Origin: Clostridia bacterium | GTDB lineage: Bacteria > Bacillota > Clostridia > Oscillospirales > Acutalibacteraceae | Assembly (NCBI GenBank): GCA_017471765.1 | Contig: JAFURT010000005.1 | Location: 29,838 to 93,837 of the forward strand | Length of the DNA stretch: 64,000 nt | Direction of reading: 5' to 3' | Part shown: piece after piece, positions 39,653-47,554 of the stretch | Layout of the letters: every line of letters begins with the position of its first letter | Position numbering within the stretch: the stretch's first letter is position 1 | Position numbers and translations under genes: made by a program | The notes under the pieces: model-generated | What the model was told of the DNA's origin: nothing | What the model saw: only the letters and a program-made list of their open reading frames with translations | The model's database searches: none

Positions 39653-41017
39653 TTATTTTCCTACGCAGAACCGGGAGAATACCTGCTCCACCACCGCCTC
39701 GGTGGTGCGCTCGCCGGTCAGCTCCAGCAGGGCGGCGATGGCGCCGTCCATGCTGACTCCCACCGCATCCAGGGTCATCCCCCCGACTAGTGCCGTGTGC
39801 GCCTCCTGCAAGCAGGTCAGGCAGGTAGCGGCGCATTGCCGCTGTCGCTCGGTGGTGAGCAGAGGCTGAGCGCCGTCCAGCCGTTCCACGCCGGTGACGG
39901 CGGCCACCGCCTCGGTGAGCTGTGCAAGACCGTCCCCCTCCTTGGCGGATAACAGCACCACCCGGTCAAAGCGGCTCTCCAGCCATGCCCGGTCGATGAC
40001 CAGGGGCAGGTCGGTTTTGTTGATGATGGCGATGGTGGCCGCCTGGGCGGCCTGCTCAGCCAATGCCCGGTCATCCTCGGTCAGGGGGCGGGAACCGTCG
40101 AACACGGCCAGCACCAGTGCCGCCTGTTGTAGCCGGCGCCGTGCCTTGTCTACGCCCACCGTCTCTACCCGGTCATCCGTCTCCCGGATGCCGGCGGTGT
40201 CTGCCAGCCGTAACACCACATCGCCCAGCCGTACTGTTTCCTCTACAATATCCCGGGTGGTGCCGGCGATATCGGTGACGATACTCCGCTCACAACCGGC
40301 CAGGCAGTTCATCAGGGTGGATTTTCCCACGTTGGGACTGCCCACGATAGCGGTGTCGATGCCCTCCCGCAGAATCCGGCCGGCATCAAAGGTGTCCAGC
40401 AGAGCCGAAACGGCGGTGATGGCCTGGGTCAGTGTCTGCTCCAAGGCTTCGGGGGCCAGCTCGGGGATGTCGTCATCCGGGTAGTCTACGTAGGCGCCCA
40501 TCTGGGCGGCGGCGGCCAACAGCCCTTCCTTGACCCGGCTGAGTTGCCGGAAGGTGCCGCCCTCTGCGGCGGCCAGCGCCGTCCGGGCGGCCAGCCGGCC
40601 GTCAGCGGCAATAAGATCCATCACGCTTTCTGCCTGGGTCAGATCCATCTTACCGTTGAGGAAGGCTCGGCGGGTGAATTCTCCCGGCTGTGCCGGCCGT
40701 GCGCCGGCCTCCAGGCAGGCACGTAGCACCCGGCGCAGCAGGTACAGGCCGCCGTGGCAGGATAGCTCCACCACGTCCTCGCCGGTGTAACTGCGGGGGG
40801 CACGGAATACCAGCGCCACGCAGTCGTCGATGTCCCCTTCGCCGTCTGCTACATGGCCGTAGGCGGCGGTGTAGCCCGGTAGCTTTTCCAGGGTACGGGC
40901 TGGGTCAGCCGGGCGGAATACCCGGCAGGCCACGGCGATGGCCTCCGGGCCGGACAGACGCAGTACGCCCAGCCCAGCCGGTGCCGCCGGGGTAGAGATG
41001 GCTACGATGGTGTCCAT
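39653..41017 (-). CDS. mnmE: tRNA modification GTPase MnmE
   Basis: The 454-residue protein has the complete layout: an N-terminal tetrahydrofolate-binding domain (DTIVAISTPAAPAGLGVLRLSG), a helical domain interrupted by a G domain (GSPNVGKSTLMN near residue 220, DIAGTTRD, DTAGI, NKTD) and the C-terminal FSRFCVGK. With MnmG it makes 5-carboxymethylaminomethyl-uridine at tRNA position 34. ATG 41017 lies nine bases from AAAGGAGG; the GTG three codons upstream overlaps that ribosome site. Confidence 0.97.
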   Translation of the reverse strand: MDTIVAISTPAAPAGLGVLRLSGPEAIAVACRVFRPADPARTLEKLPGYTAAYGHVADGEGDIDDCVALVFRAPRSYTGEDVVELSCHGGLYLLRRVLRACLEAGARPAQPGEFTRRAFLNGKMDLTQAESVMDLIAADGRLAARTALAAAEGGTFRQLSRVKEGLLAAAAQMGAYVDYPDDDIPELAPEALEQTLTQAITAVSALLDTFDAGRILREGIDTAIVGSPNVGKSTLMNCLAGCERSIVTDIAGTTRDIVEETVRLGDVVLRLADTAGIRETDDRVETVGVDKARRRLQQAALVLAVFDGSRPLTEDDRALAEQAAQAATIAIINKTDLPLVIDRAWLESRFDRVVLLSAKEGDGLAQLTEAVAAVTGVERLDGAQPLLTTERQRQCAATCLTCLQEAHTALVGGMTLDAVGVSMDGAIAALLELTGERTTEAVVEQVFSRFCVGK

Positions 41018-41055
41018 GGCGGACACCTCCTTTCGCTTGCTATGTCCAGAAAGAA

Positions 41056-41078
41056 GCAGGCAGTCACCGACTGCCTGC
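41056..41078 (-). terminator. Hairpin after the PerM-like gene
   Basis: A perfect 10-bp stem (41056-41065 with 41069-41078), loop ACC, followed on the minus strand by TTCTTTC; a moderate terminator. Confidence 0.6.
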
Positions 41079-41084
41079 CTTCGG

Positions 41085-42245
41085 TTATTCTGCTGTTTCA
41101 GAGGGGGAGTCGTCCGGCTTTTTGTTGCGTTGTTCCTTCCGGGCGATGGCCGCCTTGACGAACAACTGCACCACCGCCATCAGCGGCACGCCCAGGAAAA
41201 TGCCCCAGAATCCGAACAGGCCGCCGAACAGGGTGATGGCCAGCAGGACGTAGATGGGACGCAGGCCCACAGAGCCGCCCACGATGCGCGGCTGGATGAT
41301 GTTGGCGTCTACCTGCTGTACCACCACCATGTAGATGACTACGGCGATGGTGGTGTAGATGTTGGTGGTCAGCAGGGTGATGAGGGCCACCCCCACGCCG
41401 CCGATGATGGCGCCGAAATAAGGAATCATGTTCAAAAGACCCATGGCCATGCCCAACAGCAGGGCGTAGGGCACCCGGAAGATGAGCAGGCCGATGGAAA
41501 CCACCACGCCCACCGCCAGGGCATCAATAAATGCGCCGTAGAAATAGTTGGAGAAGATGTGGCCGATCTGCACGGTATAGCGCCGGATGGTGGTTAAGGG
41601 GGCGGGCTTGATGAACAGGCCGCACACCGCCCGCAGTGCCCGGAACAGGGACTCCCGGCCGGACAGCATATATACGGACACGATGAAAGCAATCAGCACA
41701 TTCAGCAGAGAACTGGCCACGCTCCCCACGCCCTTGATGGCGGTAAGGATATTTTCGGTAGTCAGCAGTTTGGTCAGAGCCTCCAGCAAATACTGGTAGA
41801 CGTCGGTCAGCTTGTCAGCCAGCTCAAACTGGGCCAGGAATTTATTACCGCTGATAAATTCGTTGATGCGTTGCGTGGTCGTCCGCAGGTAGTCCGGCAT
41901 GGTGTTCACCAGGCTGGTAATACTGGATACCACCAACGGCAGGATGAGGTAGACCAGCAGGGCGACGATGCCCAGCAGTGCCAGGTATACCACCGTCAGC
42001 GAAAGGGGGCGGGCCAGTTTTTTCCACGCCTTGCCCTTCAGGCGGAGCAGCTTGCCCTCCAGCCAGTTGCAGGGGGCGTACAGGAAAAAGGCCAGCACAA
42101 AGCCACCCACAAAGGGGGCGAGGATGCTGATGAGTGTCCCCACCAGCCCGATGGCCTGGGAAAAGTTGTCCCACAGTTTATACAGAAGGATCGCTGCGGC
42201 CGGCAGGCTGAAATACCACAGCCAGTGGCGTAGTTTACGGTTCAT
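41085..42245 (-). CDS. AI-2E/PerM-family transporter
   Basis: The 386-residue membrane protein has eight hydrophobic segments and the family signature ALLLGMAMGLLNMIPYFGAIIGGV. It also has a QPRIVGGSVGLRPIYVLLAITLFGGLFGFWGIFLGVPL near the end. The family includes exporters for autoinducer-2 and Na+/H+ antiporters, so the substrate remains open. The promoter TTGTAT/TATACT with a 17-base spacer lies at 42284-42312. Confidence 0.92.
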   Translation of the reverse strand: MNRKLRHWLWYFSLPAAAILLYKLWDNFSQAIGLVGTLISILAPFVGGFVLAFFLYAPCNWLEGKLLRLKGKAWKKLARPLSLTVVYLALLGIVALLVYLILPLVVSSITSLVNTMPDYLRTTTQRINEFISGNKFLAQFELADKLTDVYQYLLEALTKLLTTENILTAIKGVGSVASSLLNVLIAFIVSVYMLSGRESLFRALRAVCGLFIKPAPLTTIRRYTVQIGHIFSNYFYGAFIDALAVGVVVSIGLLIFRVPYALLLGMAMGLLNMIPYFGAIIGGVGVALITLLTTNIYTTIAVVIYMVVVQQVDANIIQPRIVGGSVGLRPIYVLLAITLFGGLFGFWGIFLGVPLMAVVQLFVKAAIARKEQRNKKPDDSPSETAE

Positions 42246-42283
42246 GCCGTCATTGCTCCTCTCCGGATCATTCGTTCTGCTTT

Positions 42284-42312
42284 AGTATAGCAAAAGGAAA
42301 GGGCAAATACAA
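42284..42312 (-). promoter_or_regulatory. Promoter of the PerM-like gene
   Basis: Minus strand TTGTAT (42312-42307), 17-base spacer, TATACT (42289-42284). Confidence 0.65.
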
Positions 42313-42391
42313 GGATTTCTTTGCAAATATTTTCCGGCATATTGACCAAATCCCCCGGTTAGGTGTTTAATAAGTGAAAGGAGGGGAGCCC

Positions 42392-42877
42392 ATGAGTAAG
42401 GAAACACCGTCTATGACAGAGGTGGAACGGCTGGTCAGAGCGTACAGCGCCACGCTGTATCGGCACAGCCTGGTGATGCTGGGTAGCCCGGAGGATGCCC
42501 AGGACGTGGTGCAGGAGACTTTTCTGCGGTATATGAAAAAGGCCCCCCGGCTAAATGGTCCTGACCACGAAAAGGCGTGGTTGCTGACGGTGGCAGCTAA
42601 CCTTTGCCGCAATCAGTTGCGCCAGCGACGGGCACATCCTCATACACCGCTGGACAGCTTGCCGGAGGTGGTGTCGCCGCCGACGGAGGATACGCCTCTG
42701 CTGGACAGGCTCACCGCCCTGCCGGAGAAGGTGAAGGTCGTTCTGCTTCTGCATTATGTGGAGGGCTACAAGGTGCGGGAGATCGCCCAGCGGCTTCACC
42801 TGACCCAGTCGACGGTGAAAATGCGGTTGCAAAAAGGACGGCAACTGCTCAAATATGCGTATAAGGAGGAAGAATGA
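42392..42877 (+). CDS. ECF-type sigma-70 factor
   Basis: The 161-residue protein has sigma region 2 (SLVMLGSPEDAQDVVQETFLRY) and region 4 (VLLLHYVEGYKVREIAQRLHLTQSTVKMRLQKGRQLL), but no regions 1 or 3, as in ECF-type sigma factors. ATG 42392 follows GGAGGGG. It is translationally coupled (ATGA overlap) to a membrane protein that probably acts as its anti-sigma factor. The signal and target genes are not known. Confidence 0.93.
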   Translation: MSKETPSMTEVERLVRAYSATLYRHSLVMLGSPEDAQDVVQETFLRYMKKAPRLNGPDHEKAWLLTVAANLCRNQLRQRRAHPHTPLDSLPEVVSPPTEDTPLLDRLTALPEKVKVVLLLHYVEGYKVREIAQRLHLTQSTVKMRLQKGRQLLKYAYKEEE

Positions 42878-43815
42878 TGATAAAACAAGCGATGTTGGAG
42901 GCTGTCAACGCCATTCCCGTGCCCCTCTCCCTGGAAGCGGATATCCTGGCGGCCTGCCGCCGTGCCGCTGTGTCCCCCGTACCAAAGCCGATTGTGCGCT
43001 ATATTCCTGCTGTCACCACTGCCGCCGCCTGTGCGGCCGTACTGGGAATCACCTTACTGTCCACCGGCCATCTGCCGGGGCAGTTCCCCACCCAGCCGGA
43101 AAGCGGCACTCCCTCGGGCGGGCTGTCGGTATCGGATACTCCATCTGTGACTCTTGGCACTGCCAGCATGACCCAAAGCACCACGGTGCAGAGCTATACT
43201 ACCACGCTACCGCCGGTCAGCACCACTGCGCCGGTCAGCACCACTGCGCCGGCCAGCACACCCACCCAGCCGGAGGATGTTTCCGGTGCGTGTAAGCTAC
43301 TCATTGTTGGCCGATTTGAGGCGATGACAGAGGCGCAACTGGCCGCCCATTACGGCCATCGCCTAGTACCCACCCGTTTGCCGGAGGGGCTGGAGCGCCG
43401 CAACATGGACAATGCGACGCAGGGTGTTTTCCATCGGGATGAAGCCGCCATAGCGAAATATCCGGAGCAGTGGGCGTATTTGCTGAAACAGGGAACTGTC
43501 CAAGATGCGCCGGTAGTGTACGACCTGAACACCTTTACCTGGGTAGACTGGATTAATGGGGAACGCAGTCTGACGGTGAGTGTGTCCTCTGCTCCCTATC
43601 CCCGGCACCAGTTAGGCGACTTGACCCGGTTTGATGACACCCGGCAGGTAGCCGGGGTGACGGTACAGATGGCGCACTACGAGGACACCCCCTATTCCGA
43701 TCAGTGGTGTTATTCGGCCCTGGCGGAGGTAAACGGGGTGGAGTTCTATGTCAGTGCCTGGAACGTGACAGAGGCAGAGTTCCTGGACACGTTGGCCTCA
43801 CTACTGGAAGAATAA
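42874..43815 (+). CDS. Putative anti-sigma factor, membrane protein with DUF4367-like outer domain
   Basis: The 313-residue protein has a short cytoplasmic start (about 1-44), one membrane helix (IPAVTTAAACAAVLGITLL, about 45-64), and a Ser/Thr/Pro linker with an imperfect PVSTTA repeat. An outer domain of some 180 residues follows with ERSLTVSVS and VNGVEFYVSAWNVTEAEFLDTLASL at its end, which resembles DUF4367-type anti-sigma domains. It overlaps the sigma gene by four bases, the usual arrangement of sigma/anti-sigma pairs. The cytoplasmic part is too short for a classical zinc anti-sigma domain. Confidence 0.75.
   Translation: MMIKQAMLEAVNAIPVPLSLEADILAACRRAAVSPVPKPIVRYIPAVTTAAACAAVLGITLLSTGHLPGQFPTQPESGTPSGGLSVSDTPSVTLGTASMTQSTTVQSYTTTLPPVSTTAPVSTTAPASTPTQPEDVSGACKLLIVGRFEAMTEAQLAAHYGHRLVPTRLPEGLERRNMDNATQGVFHRDEAAIAKYPEQWAYLLKQGTVQDAPVVYDLNTFTWVDWINGERSLTVSVSSAPYPRHQLGDLTRFDDTRQVAGVTVQMAHYEDTPYSDQWCYSALAEVNGVEFYVSAWNVTEAEFLDTLASLLEE
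43211..43264 (+). repeat. Three 18-bp tandem repeats in the linker
   Basis: CCGGTCAGCACCACTGCG occurs as two exact copies and one diverged copy, encoding PVSTTA/PASTP repeats in the Thr-rich linker. Confidence 0.8.
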
Positions 43816-43821
43816 TGCAAA

Positions 43822-43856
43822 AAATCCGCAGACCGGTCGGTCTGCGGATTTCCTTT
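43822..43856. terminator. Bidirectional terminator
   Basis: 13-bp perfect stem (43822-43834 with 43839-43851), loop GGTC, with A and T flanks, between the convergent anti-sigma and pduL genes. Confidence 0.85.
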
Positions 43857-43869
43857 GCTTTCGGGGATA

Positions 43870-44445
43870 TTACTTAATGATTTCGCCCATGGTGCCGGGA
43901 GCCACGCCGCCGGCGTTGGACTCGTCGGTATCGATGTGCATAGCCAGCGCATACTTGTCGCTGACACGCACCACCACGTCACCGAAGATGGTGGCACGAC
44001 CGTCGGAGGGCACCTTAACGGAGACTACCTGCTTGTCCACCAGCCCCATAGCGGCGGCGTCGGCGGTGGTCATGTGGATGTGGCGCTTGGCGGCGATAAC
44101 GCCCTCGGCGATTTCCACCTCGCCACAGGGACCTACCAGCTTGCAGGCACCGGAGCCGGCGATGTCACCGGACTCACGCACGGGGGCGGCCACGCCAATG
44201 GAACGGGCATCGGTGAGGGACAGCTCCACCTGGGTCTCGGGGCGCACCGGGCCGAGGATGGACACACCGGCCAGGGTCTTCTTGGGGCCGACCACATCTA
44301 CACGCTCGGCGCAGGCAAACTGGCCGGGCTGGGACAGGTCCTTCTTCTTGGTCAGCTCATAGCCCTTACCGAACAGGATCTCCAGGTGCTCCTGGGTCAC
44401 GTGCAGGTGGCGGGCAGAGGTTTCGACTAATACTTCCATAGACAT
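43870..44445 (-). CDS. pduL: Phosphate propanoyltransferase (PduL family)
   Basis: The 191-residue protein has the two PduL half-domains with their zinc-ligand His motifs RHLHVT and KRHIHMT, plus the conserved GPVRPETQVELSLTDA and GDVVVRVS blocks. PduL converts acyl-CoA and phosphate to acyl phosphate and CoA. No microcompartment genes or signal extension are near, so it probably serves as a phosphotransacetylase in acetate formation. Start at the first of two ATGs (44445) with AGGAG upstream; the second lies six bases later. Confidence 0.92.
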   Translation of the reverse strand: MSMEVLVETSARHLHVTQEHLEILFGKGYELTKKKDLSQPGQFACAERVDVVGPKKTLAGVSILGPVRPETQVELSLTDARSIGVAAPVRESGDIAGSGACKLVGPCGEVEIAEGVIAAKRHIHMTTADAAAMGLVDKQVVSVKVPSDGRATIFGDVVVRVSDKYALAMHIDTDESNAGGVAPGTMGEIIK

Positions 44446-44480
44446 AGATATGACACTCCTTTGTGTTGATTTACGCACCT

Positions 44481-44509
44481 ATTCTACTCCACTTTCCTGC
44501 ATATTGCAA
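44481..44509 (-). promoter_or_regulatory. Promoter of pduL
   Basis: Minus strand TTGCAA (44509-44504), 17-base spacer, TAGAAT (44486-44481). Confidence 0.65.
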
Positions 44510-44547
44510 GGGGGTGGAGGAAAAAAACGGGGAATTTTGCCTTTTCC

Positions 44548-44576
44548 TTGCAAAAAGGTGGGGAATTTGGTATGAT
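44548..44576 (+). promoter_or_regulatory. Promoter of the uracil-DNA glycosylase gene
   Basis: TTGCAA at 44548-44553, 17-base spacer, TATGAT at 44571-44576. Confidence 0.65.
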
Positions 44577-44622
44577 ACAGACAGACGTGTTGCTCCACCA
44601 TCTGCGCGAAAGGAGAATGCCT

Positions 44623-45204
44623 ATGTCAGAGCTGACCTCTTTGCGGCAGGACTGTTTGTCCTGCACAGCTTGCCCCCTGGCCGCCACCCGGCAGAATGTG
44701 GTGTTTGGTGTGGGGGTAGAGGATGCGGAGGTGCTGTTTGTGGGGGAAGGCCCCGGTGCCAACGAGGACGCTACCGGCGAGCCCTTTGTGGGGGCGGCCG
44801 GGCAGTTGCTGGATCGGATGCTGGCTGGGGTAGGGCTATCCCGGCAGAAGAATATCTACATCGGCAATATCGTCAAATGCCGTCCGCCGGGCAACCGTGA
44901 TCCCCAGCCGGAGGAGCAGGACGCCTGCATCGGCTGGTTGCGGCGGCAGACTGCCATCCTGCGGCCGAAAATTATTGTTTGTCTGGGCCGGATTGCCGCC
45001 TGCCGCATCATCGACCCGGAATTCCGGGTCACCCGCCAGCACGGCCAGTTTGTGCAGAAAAACGGGGTGTGGATGATGGGCACCCTCCACCCGGCGGCGA
45101 TATTACGCAATCCCAGCCAAAAGGCGGACGCCTTTGCCGACCTGGTAGCCCTGCGTGATAAAATAGAGGCCGTGTGCGAACACACGGCCCTGTGGTTTGG
45201 ATAA
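44623..45204 (+). CDS. Uracil-DNA glycosylase, family 4 (iron-sulfur)
   Basis: The 193-residue protein has the family 4 pattern: an N-terminal CLSCTACPL cysteine cluster, VGEGPGANEDATGEPFVGAAGQLLDRML, a second pair of cysteines in IVKCRPPGNRDPQPEEQDAC, and the active-site HPAAIL near the end. It removes uracil from DNA. The cluster of four Cys probably binds 4Fe-4S. ATG 44623 lies seven bases after AAAGGAG; the earlier in-frame ATG at 44617 is too close. Its last codons contain a hairpin that reappears at 45346. Confidence 0.93.
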   Translation: MSELTSLRQDCLSCTACPLAATRQNVVFGVGVEDAEVLFVGEGPGANEDATGEPFVGAAGQLLDRMLAGVGLSRQKNIYIGNIVKCRPPGNRDPQPEEQDACIGWLRRQTAILRPKIIVCLGRIAACRIIDPEFRVTRQHGQFVQKNGVWMMGTLHPAAILRNPSQKADAFADLVALRDKIEAVCEHTALWFG

Positions 45205-45366
45205 GGAAGAAGAACATACGCCACCGGAGGGAAGGGGTGTGTGCGGGGGAACCGTCAGGGTGCCCCTGCGCATACAATCACCCGCCCGCAGGCGACGAAC
45301 CTCGCTTATTGCGAGGTTCGACACAGCCGGACGAAGTCGGCTGTGGTGTGCGAACACACGGCCCTG
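45172..45366 (+). repeat. 21-bp direct repeat enclosing a small hairpin array
   Basis: GTGTGCGAACACACGGCCCTG occurs at 45172-45192 (inside the glycosylase gene's end) and 45346-45366, exactly 174 bases apart. Each copy holds the palindrome GTGTG CGAA CACAC. Between them are two further hairpins, AACCTCGC-GCGAGGTT (45297-45317) and CACAGCCG-CGGCTGTG (45322-45345). The stretch has no credible gene. Confidence 0.7.
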
Positions 45367-45384
45367 GATTTTGGGGAAGATTGA

Positions 45385-46047
45385 TTATTTAATCGGCACA
45401 ATGTCCCGGAACACCGCCCGGCGCTGGGTGCTGAGAGCCTTGTCCTTGTGCAGACAGCCGAAGAACCAGCCCTTACAGGTGACGGTGTCCTCCAGCGTGC
45501 CGAGAAACAGGCTGACCCCATCGGAGCAGGGGCGGGTATCCAGCCTGGCGCGCGCTTTCGCAGAGGGCACGTGGGTGAGGATATAGTCCACTCGGTTGCC
45601 GTGGGCCGCCAGAGTATCCCGGGCATGGCGCAATTCTGCCTCCTCCGGCAGTTCGGCCGCCCACCAACTCTCCCCAGGGATGCGGAACTCCTTATCGTCG
45701 CTTTCCCCACCGCCAAAGGTGAAGAAGGTTTGTCCTTCGATTTCGTAAATCTCCCCCCGGAGCAGGTGATACAGGTTGCCGCCCAGGTGGCCGGCACGGC
45801 CCCCCTGCCACTCCACGGTGGGGTAGGCGTTCAGCCGGTCAAAGTTTTCGTGCCGCCCATCCAGAAAGGCGACGGTATACCGGCGCCGGCCCCAGGCCTT
45901 CAGTCGCTTTTGCTCGGCAGGGCTACCGTCCCAGACGAAGCCGAAATCGCCGCAGATGAGCAGGGTGTCCCCTTTTTTCAGCCGCCGCAGGGCCGGGTCG
46001 GACAGCCGCAAGGGGTCGCCGTGCATATCTCCCGTCACATACACCAT
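45385..46047 (-). CDS. Metallophosphoesterase of the calcineurin family
   Basis: The 220-residue protein has TGDMHGDP, CGDFGFVWDG, LDGRHENFDRL and LTHVPSAK plus GCLHKD, the ligands of a dinuclear metal site. It differs from the YfcE pair further left and matches the larger, uncharacterised calcineurin-like proteins of Firmicutes. AAGGAG precedes the ATG. The substrate is unknown. Confidence 0.88.
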   Translation of the reverse strand: MVYVTGDMHGDPLRLSDPALRRLKKGDTLLICGDFGFVWDGSPAEQKRLKAWGRRRYTVAFLDGRHENFDRLNAYPTVEWQGGRAGHLGGNLYHLLRGEIYEIEGQTFFTFGGGESDDKEFRIPGESWWAAELPEEAELRHARDTLAAHGNRVDYILTHVPSAKARARLDTRPCSDGVSLFLGTLEDTVTCKGWFFGCLHKDKALSTQRRAVFRDIVPIK

Positions 46048-46088
46048 GATTTTTTCTCCTTAATTTGAAAATTCGCCGACTTTCGCTC

Positions 46089-46118
46089 TTGTGCGTACCC
46101 GGTCGAATGTGATATACT
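46089..46118 (+). promoter_or_regulatory. Promoter of the carboxypeptidase-like gene
   Basis: TTGTGC at 46089-46094, 18-base spacer, TATACT at 46113-46118. Confidence 0.5.
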
Positions 46119-46179
46119 GATATAAGATAACGATTTGCTGTTTTCAATAGCATTATACTACATAACAGGTGGGATGTCT

Positions 46180-47544
46180 ATGAAAAAAATACGCATTGCG
46201 GCAATTCTGTGCGCTTTGCTGCTGTTTTTGACGTTGCCGATGGGGGCGGCCGGCTATACGTTGCCGGAATCCACCACCATCCATGCGGCCTCGGCTATTC
46301 TGGTGAGCCTGGCGGGCAATGCTGAAGGGGACGTGGTGCTGTATGATAAGGAAGCAGACACCGTCCATGCCCCCGGCTCCATGATGCGGTATATGGTGCT
46401 GGCCTATGCCCTCCACCGGGTGGAGGAGAAGGGGCTGGACATCGACACCGCCACCGGCACCTACACCAAAGAGATGTTTAATACGTATGTGGCTGGCACC
46501 GGCGTGAATACCGCCAATATGGCCTACGGCGAGACCTGGACACTGCGGGATCTGTTGCAGGTGGCGTTTATGCAGTCCGCCAGTGATGCGGTGGTGGTGC
46601 TGGCCTATGCCATCGACGGCGGGGTCGCCCCCTTTATCCAGGGCATGAACACACTGGCCGCCGAGATTGGTTGCCGTTATTCCCATTTTGCCAACCTGAC
46701 CGGGCTGGATTCCCTCAGCCAGTATACCACCGCCCGGGATATGTACCGCATTGTGCGGTACGCCCAGCAGTTCTCCCTGTTCGAGGACCTGGCGGTCAAC
46801 TACCAGGTGACGGTCAGGCCGGTGTCCGGTGGAAGTCAGCGTACCATTGTGTCCACCAACAGTATGCTACAGCCCTCCAGCAGTTACCGGTATTCCCCGC
46901 TGGTGCACAGCCGTACCGGCCTGTCGGAGCATGAGGGGCGTACCTGCGCCTCGGTGGCCCGGGACAGCGGCTATGAATACCTGGTGGTGGTGATGGGGTG
47001 CCCGGAGGAGAATGCAGAAGGGCAGAAAAATCTCCATTATCGGGACACCATGGCGCTGTTCCGTTGGGGCTTCAATAATTTCGAGTATAAAACCGTGCTG
47101 GGCAACAGTGAGATTCTTGCCAGCTTGCCGGTGCGGCTGTCCCTGGATACGGACTGGATAAACCTGGTGCCGAAGCAGGAAATCGCCACTGTGGTGGAGG
47201 GCAACCTGGAGCTTAACCAGATCGTCAAGGAGATCACCCTGAAGGCTGATGTGGAGGCAGGGGTGGATGCCCCCATCGAGAAGGGCACCGTCCTTGGCAA
47301 AGTGGAGCTCATCGTCAACACCGATCAGAAGATCGGCGAGGTAGAGCTGGTGGCCGCTGAAACCATTAACCGCAGTTGGCTGTTGTACGCCTGGAGTCAG
47401 GTGTCCGGCTTTTTCACCTCTCCCTGGTTCTTCCTGGGGATAGGGCTGCTGGTGTTGCTGATTATCGGCTATGCCATCCTCAATGTGGTACACAACCGTC
47501 GCCGTCGCCGTGACCGCCTGCAGCGGGTCAAGCCCAATCGGTAA
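46180..47544 (+). CDS. DacF-like D-alanyl-D-alanine carboxypeptidase homologue with altered active site
   Basis: The 454-residue protein has a signal peptide (about 1-23), a penicillin-binding-protein S11 domain, a beta-rich C-terminal domain (about 310-400) and a C-terminal membrane anchor (about 416-434) with a basic tail. The fold is DacF/SpoVD-like, but the three catalytic motifs are changed: SxxK reads SMMR (67-70), SxN reads SAS (133-135), KTG reads RTG (245-247). The serine is kept while both lysines are Arg. It may be inactive and act as a scaffold or regulator. ATG 46180 is preceded by AGGTGG. Confidence 0.85.
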   Translation: MKKIRIAAILCALLLFLTLPMGAAGYTLPESTTIHAASAILVSLAGNAEGDVVLYDKEADTVHAPGSMMRYMVLAYALHRVEEKGLDIDTATGTYTKEMFNTYVAGTGVNTANMAYGETWTLRDLLQVAFMQSASDAVVVLAYAIDGGVAPFIQGMNTLAAEIGCRYSHFANLTGLDSLSQYTTARDMYRIVRYAQQFSLFEDLAVNYQVTVRPVSGGSQRTIVSTNSMLQPSSSYRYSPLVHSRTGLSEHEGRTCASVARDSGYEYLVVVMGCPEENAEGQKNLHYRDTMALFRWGFNNFEYKTVLGNSEILASLPVRLSLDTDWINLVPKQEIATVVEGNLELNQIVKEITLKADVEAGVDAPIEKGTVLGKVELIVNTDQKIGEVELVAAETINRSWLLYAWSQVSGFFTSPWFFLGIGLLVLLIIGYAILNVVHNRRRRRDRLQRVKPNR

Positions 47545-47554
47545 GGAGAATTGT

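Noticed and set aside
43211-43264. Short CRISPR-like repeat array
   Set aside because: The units are contiguous, without spacers, in frame and coding for a Thr-rich linker. No CRISPR array or cas gene was seen elsewhere.
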